In this document: positions 10,154 to 18,426 of the stretch, piece by piece | How the letters are laid out: the number at the start of each line of letters is the position of its first letter | Position numbering within the stretch: the stretch's first letter is position 1 | Assembly (NCBI RefSeq): GCF_017888565.1 | Contig: NZ_JAGHFX010000057.1 | Coordinates: 48,656-112,655 of the forward strand | Reading direction: 5' to 3' | Length of the DNA stretch: 64,000 nucleotides | Origin: Clostridium sp. | GTDB lineage: Bacteria > Bacillota > Clostridia > Clostridiales > Clostridiaceae | Notes under the pieces: generated by a model | The model's input: only the letters and a program-made list of their open reading frames with translations | What the model was told of the DNA's origin: nothing | Database searches by the model: none | Program-made: the position numbers and the translations under genes

Positions 10154-10234
10154 TAAAGGAAGCTTGCCTGAATAGATAAGCCGAAAATCAACAGTTTGTG
10201 CTATATAAAAATTAAGTTATATATAATAATAAGC

Positions 10235-10283
10235 AAAAATCACCTAATAAGAATAATTAAATCTTATTAGGTGATTTTCTTTT
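10235..10283 (+). terminator. Rho-independent terminator of the two-component operon
   Basis: A perfect 17-bp stem: AAAATCACCTAATAAGA (10236-10252) pairs with 10262-10278, followed by CTTTT. The AT base of the stem could also act on the other strand. Confidence 0.88.
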
Positions 10284-10432
10284 AAATAATTTCAAAATTA
10301 ATTAGTAAACTATAGTTTTGAGATATATCTACATTTTTATTTAGATAAAAATAGAAACTTTAATTTATTCACTAAATCTAAAGTATTTCAACTTTAAAGG
10401 TAAAAGACTTGTATGATATATTTTAAGTAGTT

Positions 10433-10446
10433 AAAGAAACGTTTAC
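10433..10446 (+). promoter_or_regulatory. Possible cre (CcpA) site
   Basis: AAGAAACGTTTACA matches the 3' eleven positions of the cre consensus TGWAARCGYTWNCW but not its first three. It lies 18 nt before the permease start, overlapping the leader, a plausible roadblock position. Weak by itself. Confidence 0.35.
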
Positions 10447-10464
10447 AGAGAAGGGGTTGGAGCA

Positions 10465-11424
10465 ATGTCTAAAGTTAAGAACTTAGATAAAGGGAAAAAT
10501 AAATCAATATTTAAAAAGTTAAAAGAGAATAAGGAATTTTTACTATTAACATTACCAGGGACATTATGGTTTTTAGTATTTGCATATTTGCCTATGATAG
10601 GTATAATTATTGCATTTAAAAATTGGAGGATTAGCGGTGGATTTATAGAAAGTTTAATAAAAAGTGAATGGGTAGGATTTGATAACTTCAAATTTCTATT
10701 TAATAGTAGCGATGCCTGGCTAATTACAAGAAATACAGTTTTATATAATATTGTTTTTATAATTTTAGGGATAGTGCTTCCCGTTACATTAGCTATTTTA
10801 TTAAAAGAACTATTAAATAAGAGACTATCTAAGTTTTACCAAAGCTCTATGTTCTTACCTTACTTTTTATCTTGGGTTGTCGTAAGTTACTGTTTATTTG
10901 CATTTTTAAGTCCAGAAAAAGGATATGTAAATGGAATTATAACAGCTTTAGGTGGAGAAAAAATATCTTGGTACACTGAGTCTAAATATTGGATTGTAAT
11001 AATAATATTTATGAGTCAATGGAAGGCAGTTGGATATGGTACAGTTGTTTACTTAGCTTCCATATGCGGAATAGACAAGTCCTATTATGAAGCCGCTATG
11101 ATAGATGGCGCAAATAAATGGCAACAAATAAAATATATAACTCTTCCATCATTAAAACCAGTTTTAATAATAATGTTTATAACAGCAGTAGGAGGAATGT
11201 TCAGAGCTGATTTTGGACTATTCTATCAACTCCCAAAGAATTCTGGGGCGTTATATCCAGTAACAAATGTTATAGATACTTATGTATATAGAGGTTTAAC
11301 TAACCTAGGGAATATAGGAATGAGTTCAGCAGCAGCATTATATCAATCATTCGTAGGACTTATTTTGATATTAGTTACTAATGGAATTGTTAGAAAAGTA
11401 GATAATGAAAATGCATTTTTCTAA
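10465..11424 (+). CDS. LplB-type carbohydrate ABC transporter permease
   Basis: 319 residues, six predicted TM helices, and the EAA loop YYEAAMIDGANKWQQIKYITLP-like near residues 210-231 that contacts the ATPase. It belongs to the LplB/YteP-like CUT1 permease group used for complex oligosaccharides. It is the first gene of an operon with the second permease and the GH38 mannosidase. No binding-protein or ATPase gene adjoins it; CUT1 ATPases (MsmK-like) are often unlinked, but the binding protein is normally next door. By analogy with the pneumococcal NgtS-P1-P2 importer it could import trimmed N-glycans; the substrate is inferred. Confidence 0.92.
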   Translation: MSKVKNLDKGKNKSIFKKLKENKEFLLLTLPGTLWFLVFAYLPMIGIIIAFKNWRISGGFIESLIKSEWVGFDNFKFLFNSSDAWLITRNTVLYNIVFIILGIVLPVTLAILLKELLNKRLSKFYQSSMFLPYFLSWVVVSYCLFAFLSPEKGYVNGIITALGGEKISWYTESKYWIVIIIFMSQWKAVGYGTVVYLASICGIDKSYYEAAMIDGANKWQQIKYITLPSLKPVLIIMFITAVGGMFRADFGLFYQLPKNSGALYPVTNVIDTYVYRGLTNLGNIGMSSAAALYQSFVGLILILVTNGIVRKVDNENAFF

Positions 11425-11443
11425 ATTAAAGGCGGTGTAAAAT

Positions 11444-12406
11444 ATGGCAGATAAATTTAAAAATATTTTTGATACAAATAAAGAACAAAATGAAGCAGAA
11501 GATCATTCAAACAAATTTAACTCAATATCAAAATCAACAAATAGGATTTTAAATGTATTATTTGGAATCTTAGCAGCATTATGTATAGTACCATTTCTAT
11601 TTGTTTTAATAATTTCTTTAACTAGTGAGAAATCATTACAAGCAAATGGATATAGATTTTGGCCAGAGGAGTGGAGTCTAGAAGCATATAAATATATATT
11701 TGAATCTGGAAGCAATATAATTAGGGCTTATGGAGTAACTATTGTAGTCACAATTACTGGAACAATACTTGGATTAATTATAATGACAACTTATGCTTAT
11801 GCGTTATCAAGAAAGAATTTTGCATATAGAAAGTTTTTTACTAAGTTAATATTTATTCCTATGTTATTTTCAGGTGGTATGGTTTCATCATATTTAGTGG
11901 TAACAAGATTCTTAGGTCTTAAAAACAATATACTAGCTCTTATACTACCTATTTGCGTCAGTTCATTTCACATTATAATTTTGAGAACTTTCTTTAAAAC
12001 TACTGTACCAGATGCAATTATAGAATCTGCCAAAATAGATGGAGCTTCAGAGTTTTTATTATTTTTAAAAATAGTGTTACCAATATCACTTCCAGCAATA
12101 GCAACTATAGCTTTATTTTTAACATTAGGATTCTGGAATGATTGGTTTAATGCAATGCTATATATAGATAAAAATAGTTTAATACCATTGCAATATTTAC
12201 TTATAAAGTTAGAAACATCAATAGAGTTCCTGGTGAATAATTCTCAAGCCATTGGCTTAAATGCAACTGAAGCAGTATCAAAAATGCCAAAAGAAACAGT
12301 GAAAATGGCAATAGTTGTTATAACTACTTTACCAATTATTTTTGCTTATCCATTTTTCCAAAAGTATTTTGTTAGTGGATTAACAGTTGGAGCAGTAAAA
12401 GAGTAA
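11444..12406 (+). CDS. LplC-type carbohydrate ABC transporter permease
   Basis: 320 residues with a polar N-terminal tail of about 30 residues, six TM helices and an EAA loop (IIESAKIDGASEFLLFLKI). The C-terminus TVGAVKE is typical of YtcP/LplC permeases. It pairs with the upstream permease 19 bp away. GGCGG precedes the ATG. No terminator is seen before GH38, so the mannosidase is likely in the same transcript. Confidence 0.92.
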   Translation: MADKFKNIFDTNKEQNEAEDHSNKFNSISKSTNRILNVLFGILAALCIVPFLFVLIISLTSEKSLQANGYRFWPEEWSLEAYKYIFESGSNIIRAYGVTIVVTITGTILGLIIMTTYAYALSRKNFAYRKFFTKLIFIPMLFSGGMVSSYLVVTRFLGLKNNILALILPICVSSFHIIILRTFFKTTVPDAIIESAKIDGASEFLLFLKIVLPISLPAIATIALFLTLGFWNDWFNAMLYIDKNSLIPLQYLLIKLETSIEFLVNNSQAIGLNATEAVSKMPKETVKMAIVVITTLPIIFAYPFFQKYFVSGLTVGAVKE

Positions 12407-12492
12407 ATTAAATAAATTATTAGGTTATAAAGTTCATAGTATAGTAATAAAAAGTATAAGTTAAAATATTTAATATTTGTAGGAGAAAAGTT

Positions 12493-15400
12493 ATGTTTTA
12501 TTTATTAGAAAGAATTGAAAAGACTTGTAATGAAATTGCTAAAAATGTATATAGAAGTGAAATAAGCCTTGAAAATTATATGTATATTGATGGAAACTAT
12601 CATAACATAGATTTAATAAAGGATGCTCCAAAGGATGGATGGAGAGAGTTTAAAAGTGGAGATTTATGGGGAGGCAAAGATTGTCATGGATGGTTTAAGT
12701 GCTCTGTAGAAGTTCCAAAGAACCTTGAAGGAAAAGTAATAGCACTTAACTTTCATACTTTTGATGAAGGGTGGGATGCTACAAATCCTCAATTTATCTT
12801 ATATGTTAATGGAGAGGAAATTCAAGGGTTAGATATAAATCATAGAGAAGTAATTTTAACCCATAATGCAGTTTCGGGGAAAAGGTATGATATAGATTTA
12901 CATGCATATGCAGGAATGCTTGCTGATAAAAAAGCTACATTGCATGGAAAATTAGTAGAAATAGATATGGATTCTAGAGAGTTGTACTGGAATCTAAAGG
13001 TACCTATGGATGTATGCAAAGAGTTAGATAAAGAAGATAAAAATAGAATAGATATGATAACTGTTTTAAATGAAGCTATCAATTTAATTGATTTAAGAAG
13101 ACCTAAATCAAAAGAGTATGATGAAAGTGTTAAGGAAGCAAATAACTTCCTAAATGAAAAATTTTATGGAGAATTATGTGGACATGAAGATGTAATTGCA
13201 ACTTGTGTAGGGCATACTCATATAGATGTAGCTTGGCTTTGGACTGTTGCACAAACAAGAGAAAAAGTTGCTAGAAGCTTTTCAACAGTATTAAAACTAA
13301 TGGAAGAGTATCCAGAGTATATATTTATGTCATCTCAACCACAGCTTTATAAGATGTTAAAAGAAGATCATCCTAAAATATATGAAAAAGTAAAGGAAAA
13401 AATTAAAGAAGGAGTTTGGGAGCCAGAAGGATCTATGTGGCTTGAAGCAGATTGTAATGTTACATCAGGAGAATCACTAGTAAGACAAATACTTCATGGT
13501 AAAAGGTTCTTTAAAGAAGAATTCAACGTAGATAATAAAATATTATGGTTACCAGATGTTTTTGGTTATTCAGCAGCATTACCTCAAATACTTAAGAAAT
13601 CAAATATAGATTATTTCATGACAACTAAAATAGCATGGAATCAATTTAATAAAATTCCAAATGACACATTTATGTGGAGAGGTATAGATGGAAGTGAAGT
13701 ACTAACGCATTTTATAACAACTACAGGTCCTGGACAAGATAGAGAATCTCACTTCACAACATATAATGGACATATTCAGCCAGATGCAATAATGGGATCA
13801 TGGAGAAGATATCAAAATAAGAATATAAATAACGATGTACTAGTTTCCTTTGGATGGGGAGATGGTGGTGGTGGTGCTACTATCGAAATGCTCGAAAATG
13901 GTAGAAGATTAGCAAAGGGGATACCAGGTGCACCAAGAGTTAAGATGGGAACATCTCTAGATTATTTTAAAAGATTAGAAGAAAAAGTATCAGGAAATAA
14001 AGAGTTAAAAAAATGGGTTGGAGAATTATATCTTGAATACCATAGAGGTACTTATACTTCAATGGCAAGAAATAAAAGAGATAATAGAAAATGTGAAAAT
14101 TTATATACAGCAGCAGAAAAGCTGAGTTCCATATCAATGCTATTAGGTAATGAATACCCTCAAGAGAATATTAATAATTCATGGGAAAAAGTTCTACTAA
14201 ATCAATTCCATGATATTATTCCAGGATCATCTATTAAAGAAGTTTATGATGTTACAGAAGTTGAGTATAAGGAGTTATTAGAAAATGTAGATAATTTAAT
14301 AGAAAATAGCATGGATAATATACTTTCAGAAATAAATCTTAAAGAGAGAAGTGTAATAGTTTCTAATACTTTAGGTTTTGAGAGAAATGATATTGCAACA
14401 TTTGAAATTCCAAAAGATATAAAAAATCCAGCAGTAGTTGATGAAGATGATTTAGAGATTGTGTGCCAAAAAATAGATGGAAATAAAGCAATATTTTTTG
14501 CAAAGGCTATTCCTGCAAATGGATATAAATCATTTAGGATAATAGAAGCAACTAAAGAAACAAATGAATTAGTTAAGCTTTCAAAAGAAGAAGCGGAAAA
14601 TAAATTTTTCAAGATTATATTTGATAATCAAGGACAAATTACATCATTTATAAATAAAGAAGTAAATAGAGAAATATTAAAAGATGGAGCAATAGGTAAT
14701 GAACTTCAAGCTTTTGAAGATAAGCCAATGTGCTTTGATAACTGGGATATAGATATATATTATAAAGAAAAAATGTGGAAAATAAATGATGTTCAAAATA
14801 TTGAAGTTATAGAACAAGGACCAGTAAGAAGTACATTAAAGGTAGAAAGAAAATTCTTAGAATCAAAGATAATTCAAAAGATTCATATTTATAATGATAT
14901 CGAAAGAATAGATTTTGAAACCTTTGCAGATTGGAAAGAAAAAGATGTATTAGTTAAGGCAGCTTTCCCAGTAGAAATTAATACTAAGGAAGCTACTTAT
15001 GAAATTCAATATGGAAATGTCACTAGACCAACACATAACAATACATCTTGGGATGTTGCAGCATTTGAAGTTTGTGGTCATAAATGGGCTGATTTATCAG
15101 AAGGTGATTTTGGAGTTTCATTATTAAATGATTCTAAATATGGTCATGACATAAAGGACGGAAACATGAGATTAACATTATTAAAATCAACATGTGATCC
15201 AAACCCAGATGCAGATAAGGAAGAGCATTTCTTCACATATTCAATATATCCTCATATTGGAACATGGAAAGAAGCAAAAACGGTTAATCAAGCTTATCAA
15301 TTAAATACACCTTTATTTACAAAAGTTTGTGAAGAAAATAAAGGAATTTTAGATAATAAATTAAGCTTAGTTAGCATAAATAAAGATAATGTTATGATTG

Positions 15401-15624
15401 AAGTTATAAAGAAGGCTGAAGATAGTGGTGATTTAATAATTAGATTATATGAATTCCATAACAAGAGAACAAATGTAGATTTGACTTTCTTTAAGGATAT
15501 AGAAAGTGCAATTGAGTGTAACTTGTTAGAAAATGATTTATTAAGTGTAAATATAAATGGAAGCAGTATTAACTTTATAATAAAGCCTTTTGAAATAAAG
15601 ACATTTAAAGTTAGATTGAGATAA
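12493..15624 (+). CDS. GH38 alpha-mannosidase, cytosolic
   Basis: 1043 residues, no signal peptide, usual length for bacterial GH38. An N-terminal beta-domain is followed by the catalytic domain with GHTHIDVAWLWT (His241/His243/Asp245, zinc ligands) and the nucleophile segment WLPDVFGYSAALPQ (Asp355). Another zinc-site histidine is in NQFHDIIPGSS. The C-terminal beta-sandwich half follows. GH38 enzymes hydrolyse alpha-mannosides, and bacterial relatives (SpGH38, Bifidobacterium) act on N-glycan mannose. Together with GH125 this would strip alpha-mannose down to the Man-beta-GlcNAc core. AGGAG precedes the ATG by 7 nt. Confidence 0.95.
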   Translation: MFYLLERIEKTCNEIAKNVYRSEISLENYMYIDGNYHNIDLIKDAPKDGWREFKSGDLWGGKDCHGWFKCSVEVPKNLEGKVIALNFHTFDEGWDATNPQFILYVNGEEIQGLDINHREVILTHNAVSGKRYDIDLHAYAGMLADKKATLHGKLVEIDMDSRELYWNLKVPMDVCKELDKEDKNRIDMITVLNEAINLIDLRRPKSKEYDESVKEANNFLNEKFYGELCGHEDVIATCVGHTHIDVAWLWTVAQTREKVARSFSTVLKLMEEYPEYIFMSSQPQLYKMLKEDHPKIYEKVKEKIKEGVWEPEGSMWLEADCNVTSGESLVRQILHGKRFFKEEFNVDNKILWLPDVFGYSAALPQILKKSNIDYFMTTKIAWNQFNKIPNDTFMWRGIDGSEVLTHFITTTGPGQDRESHFTTYNGHIQPDAIMGSWRRYQNKNINNDVLVSFGWGDGGGGATIEMLENGRRLAKGIPGAPRVKMGTSLDYFKRLEEKVSGNKELKKWVGELYLEYHRGTYTSMARNKRDNRKCENLYTAAEKLSSISMLLGNEYPQENINNSWEKVLLNQFHDIIPGSSIKEVYDVTEVEYKELLENVDNLIENSMDNILSEINLKERSVIVSNTLGFERNDIATFEIPKDIKNPAVVDEDDLEIVCQKIDGNKAIFFAKAIPANGYKSFRIIEATKETNELVKLSKEEAENKFFKIIFDNQGQITSFINKEVNREILKDGAIGNELQAFEDKPMCFDNWDIDIYYKEKMWKINDVQNIEVIEQGPVRSTLKVERKFLESKIIQKIHIYNDIERIDFETFADWKEKDVLVKAAFPVEINTKEATYEIQYGNVTRPTHNNTSWDVAAFEVCGHKWADLSEGDFGVSLLNDSKYGHDIKDGNMRLTLLKSTCDPNPDADKEEHFFTYSIYPHIGTWKEAKTVNQAYQLNTPLFTKVCEENKGILDNKLSLVSINKDNVMIEVIKKAEDSGDLIIRLYEFHNKRTNVDLTFFKDIESAIECNLLENDLLSVNINGSSINFIIKPFEIKTFKVRLR

Positions 15625-15646
15625 TTTAAATAAATTCAAAATAATT

Positions 15647-15697
15647 AAGGTAATATTAATATCGTGATTTTGTAAAATTAAGATATTTTATTACCTT
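15647..15697 (+). terminator. Long-loop hairpin after GH38
   Basis: AAGGTAATA (15647-15655) pairs with TATTACCTT (15689-15697), with an AT-rich loop that can pair internally. A T-rich stretch follows but no clean T-run. It may be a partial terminator or a processing site between GH38 and the next gene. Confidence 0.4.
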
Positions 15698-15781
15698 TAA
15701 TATTTAATATTACTTATTAAAATAAGGAGAAAGTAATTAGTATAGAGTTTAATATATTCTATCTAGTGAAAGATTATTAGT

Positions 15782-18313
15782 ATGAGTCTAACAAGTAAAA
15801 ATTTAAATATGCCAACAATAGTAAATATATATAACTTCATAAGAAAGACGGTATATCCTAGTGGTGAGTTTGTTGAGGATGATTTTAAAACAATAATATA
15901 TCAATTAGAAATTTTAAAACAGTATGGATTACCAGCAACATATGCACTAAAATATGATGCTTTAATAGATAAAAGATTTAGTAATTTAATAAAAGAAAGT
16001 ATTGATGAATACGATGAAGTTGGTGTTTGGTGGGAAATTGATAAGCAACTAGCAGAAAAAGCAGGAGTTAAATGGAAGGGAAAAACTCCAGTAGACGATC
16101 ATGTAAATATAGGATATTCATTAGGATATTCAAAAGAAGATAGATTAAAAATGGTAGATGTATATATGGAAGATTTTAAATCAATTTTCGGGTATTATCC
16201 TAAATCAGTAGGGTCTTGGGTAATGGATATTATAACTTTAACATATTTTAAAGAAAAATATAATGTTGAAGCTGCCGCTTTATGTAGAGATCAAATTGGA
16301 ACAGATGGATTTACACTTTGGGGAGGATATTATAATCAAGGATATTATCCAAGTAAATTAAATGAATATATACCATCTCAAAGTAAGAAGATGCAATTGG
16401 ATTTACCTATATTTAGAATGCTCGGACCTGATCCAATTTATGCTTTTGAAGATGGAGTAAGGAAATCTGTAAATGGTGTTTATACTATGGAGCCAGCTTG
16501 CGTAATAGGACAAACTAAAGAGTGGGTTGAATGGTTATTTGATATGTATATAAATGAAGCAGTTTTAGGATTTTCATATATACAAACAGGACAGGAAAAT
16601 ACTTTTCTATGGAACACAATGAGAAAGGGATACGAACTTCAAATTCCATATATAGCAAAGCTTGCAAAAGAGGGTAAAGTAAGGGTTGAAACTTTAAAAG
16701 AATCAGGAGAATGGTTTAAGAAAAAATACTTAGTTACACCACCTACTACAATAACAGTATCTAAAGACTGGAATAAGGATAATTTGAGAACAGCATGGTA
16801 TAATAGTAGATTTTATAGAACGAGTTTTCTTTGGGAGAAGAATAGTCTATCTATAAGAGACTTACATTTATTTAATGAAAATTATAAGTCAAGGTATTAT
16901 GAGAGTACTTTGGAAAGTAATGAAAGCATTTTTGATTCACTTCCAATATTAAATACTCATTACTGGAGTGATAAAAATTTAAGAGCATCAATAGACTTAG
17001 TAAATGTAGATAGCAATAATGATATAAATAAAATAATTGGAGAAGAACCAAGGTTTTCAAAAATAGATGAATTTTCATATGAAGTAATTTGGAAAACAAA
17101 TGAAGGTTCAACAATAAATATAATATGCAAAGATTCAGAAATTGTATTTAAGGAAAGTATATTTGAAGAAAATAGATACAAAGAAAATGTATTTAAGGAA
17201 AATAGATATAAAGATAATATATTGAAAGAAAATTGCTACAAAGATAATCAGAAAAAATTTGCATTGTACTTTAATAGAATTCCTGTAGTTAAGGATGTAT
17301 ATAAAAAAGAATTAGTGTGTATGCACAATGGTTTTGAGTACGCTTTACATTTATCTAAGGGAGAATTTGTATTAAATAAGAACTCTGAATCTGAAGTCTC
17401 TGAATTTGAGAACTCTGAATTATTTATTGTTTCAGAAGAAAATGAAATATCTTTATTAATTTCTAATGATGAAAAAATGATAAATAAAGAAATCTTCACT
17501 AAAGAGTATTTGCTAAATACAAGTGAAATTGATAACTATATTCCAAAATATCAAAGAGCAAAAAGTAAGTCTAAAATAATGCCAAGAGCATTAAAGCCAG
17601 AAATTTCACCTAAAAATATAGTGTTGAAAGAATCAATTAATGAAAAATTTACTATATATAATCCAAATGAGAATGGAGAAATCAGATATACATTAGATGG
17701 AAGTGAACCCAATAGAAAATCATTATTATATACAAAGCCAATAATAATAAAAGAGAGTACAACAATTAAAGCAAAGGTTTATAAAGATGGATTTAAAGAA
17801 AGTGAAATAGAAGAAGGTAGTCTATATAAGTCATTAGGGATTAAGGATATAAAGACATTTACAAATCCAGTAGAAATAGAAAAATATAATAAAAATGGTG
17901 TTTATGATTTAATAGATGGGAAAAAGGGTAGTAATGATTATACAGATGGACGTTGGCTTGGATACCATGATGATTTGGATGTAATTATAGATTTAGGAGA
18001 AGAAAGAAACATAAGCAAAGTAACTGTAGGTTTTTTACAAGATACTAGAGCATGGATTTATTATCCTAGATTTGTAGATTTTAAGTATTCAGTTGATGGA
18101 AAAGAATTTAATGATATTGAAAGAATTTATTATAAAAATTCAATACCAAGAAAAGAAGTTGCTGTAGATAATATAAGTTCAATTTTTAATAGCGATATAA
18201 AGATTAGGTATATAAGAATCTTTGCTAAGAATGAAGAAGTATGTCCTAGTTGGAGCATTATGGCAGGTGAAGGGCCAGCCTTTATGTTTGTTGACGAAAT
18301 TACTGTGGAGTAG
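15782..18313 (+). CDS. Unrecognised large cytosolic protein with deacetylase-like N-domain, chitobiase-C-like and discoidin-like modules
   Basis: 843 residues, no signal peptide. Residues 1-310 look like an alpha/beta barrel resembling polysaccharide deacetylase/GH57-type folds (LEILKQYGLPATYALKYDAL, VDDHVNIGYSLGYSKEDR, PKSVGSWVMDIITLTYF), rich in Trp, Tyr and acidic residues. Residues ~310-600 are beta-rich with a repeat tract at 459-488. Residues ~608-680 resemble the chitobiase C-terminal/FN3-associated module (GEIRYTLDGSEPN, TTIKAKVYKDGF). The last ~140 resemble a discoidin/F5-8C lectin module. I do not recognise a curated family; a DUF3863-like protein is one possibility. The ribosome site is weak (GTGAAAG), while a strong AAGGAG at 15723 has no usable start. 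Being between GH38 and GH20, it probably acts on an imported glycan. Confidence 0.75.
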   Translation: MSLTSKNLNMPTIVNIYNFIRKTVYPSGEFVEDDFKTIIYQLEILKQYGLPATYALKYDALIDKRFSNLIKESIDEYDEVGVWWEIDKQLAEKAGVKWKGKTPVDDHVNIGYSLGYSKEDRLKMVDVYMEDFKSIFGYYPKSVGSWVMDIITLTYFKEKYNVEAAALCRDQIGTDGFTLWGGYYNQGYYPSKLNEYIPSQSKKMQLDLPIFRMLGPDPIYAFEDGVRKSVNGVYTMEPACVIGQTKEWVEWLFDMYINEAVLGFSYIQTGQENTFLWNTMRKGYELQIPYIAKLAKEGKVRVETLKESGEWFKKKYLVTPPTTITVSKDWNKDNLRTAWYNSRFYRTSFLWEKNSLSIRDLHLFNENYKSRYYESTLESNESIFDSLPILNTHYWSDKNLRASIDLVNVDSNNDINKIIGEEPRFSKIDEFSYEVIWKTNEGSTINIICKDSEIVFKESIFEENRYKENVFKENRYKDNILKENCYKDNQKKFALYFNRIPVVKDVYKKELVCMHNGFEYALHLSKGEFVLNKNSESEVSEFENSELFIVSEENEISLLISNDEKMINKEIFTKEYLLNTSEIDNYIPKYQRAKSKSKIMPRALKPEISPKNIVLKESINEKFTIYNPNENGEIRYTLDGSEPNRKSLLYTKPIIIKESTTIKAKVYKDGFKESEIEEGSLYKSLGIKDIKTFTNPVEIEKYNKNGVYDLIDGKKGSNDYTDGRWLGYHDDLDVIIDLGEERNISKVTVGFLQDTRAWIYYPRFVDFKYSVDGKEFNDIERIYYKNSIPRKEVAVDNISSIFNSDIKIRYIRIFAKNEEVCPSWSIMAGEGPAFMFVDEITVE
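17156..17245 (+). repeat. Three 30-bp in-frame repeats inside the unknown glycan gene
   Basis: Three consecutive 10-codon units read SIFEENRYKE, NVFKENRYKD and NILKENCYKD, in register with the reading frame. A second low-complexity patch (Asn/Ser/Glu-rich) follows at about 17380-17420. Repeat number could vary between strains without breaking the frame. Confidence 0.8.
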
Positions 18314-18426
18314 TCGGTTTAAAATATATTAATGGTTTCAGAATAGAGTTATGAAATTACTAAGTAATAAATATAAATTTTATTGATTAAAAAGATGTTT
18401 GTTGACTAAAAAGGGAGATGGTGAAA

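Larger units (their letters stand above)
10154..10464. other. Intergenic region between the regulator and the sugar permeases
   Basis: It holds the strong terminator of the YesMN operon (10236-10278), then about 185 bp of AT-rich leader ahead of the permease operon with a cre-like site at 10433. No coding sequence is seen. Confidence 0.7.

Noticed and set aside
15647..15697. Riboswitch between GH38 and the unknown gene
   Set aside because: Only a simple AT-rich hairpin is visible; no conserved aptamer sequence recognised.
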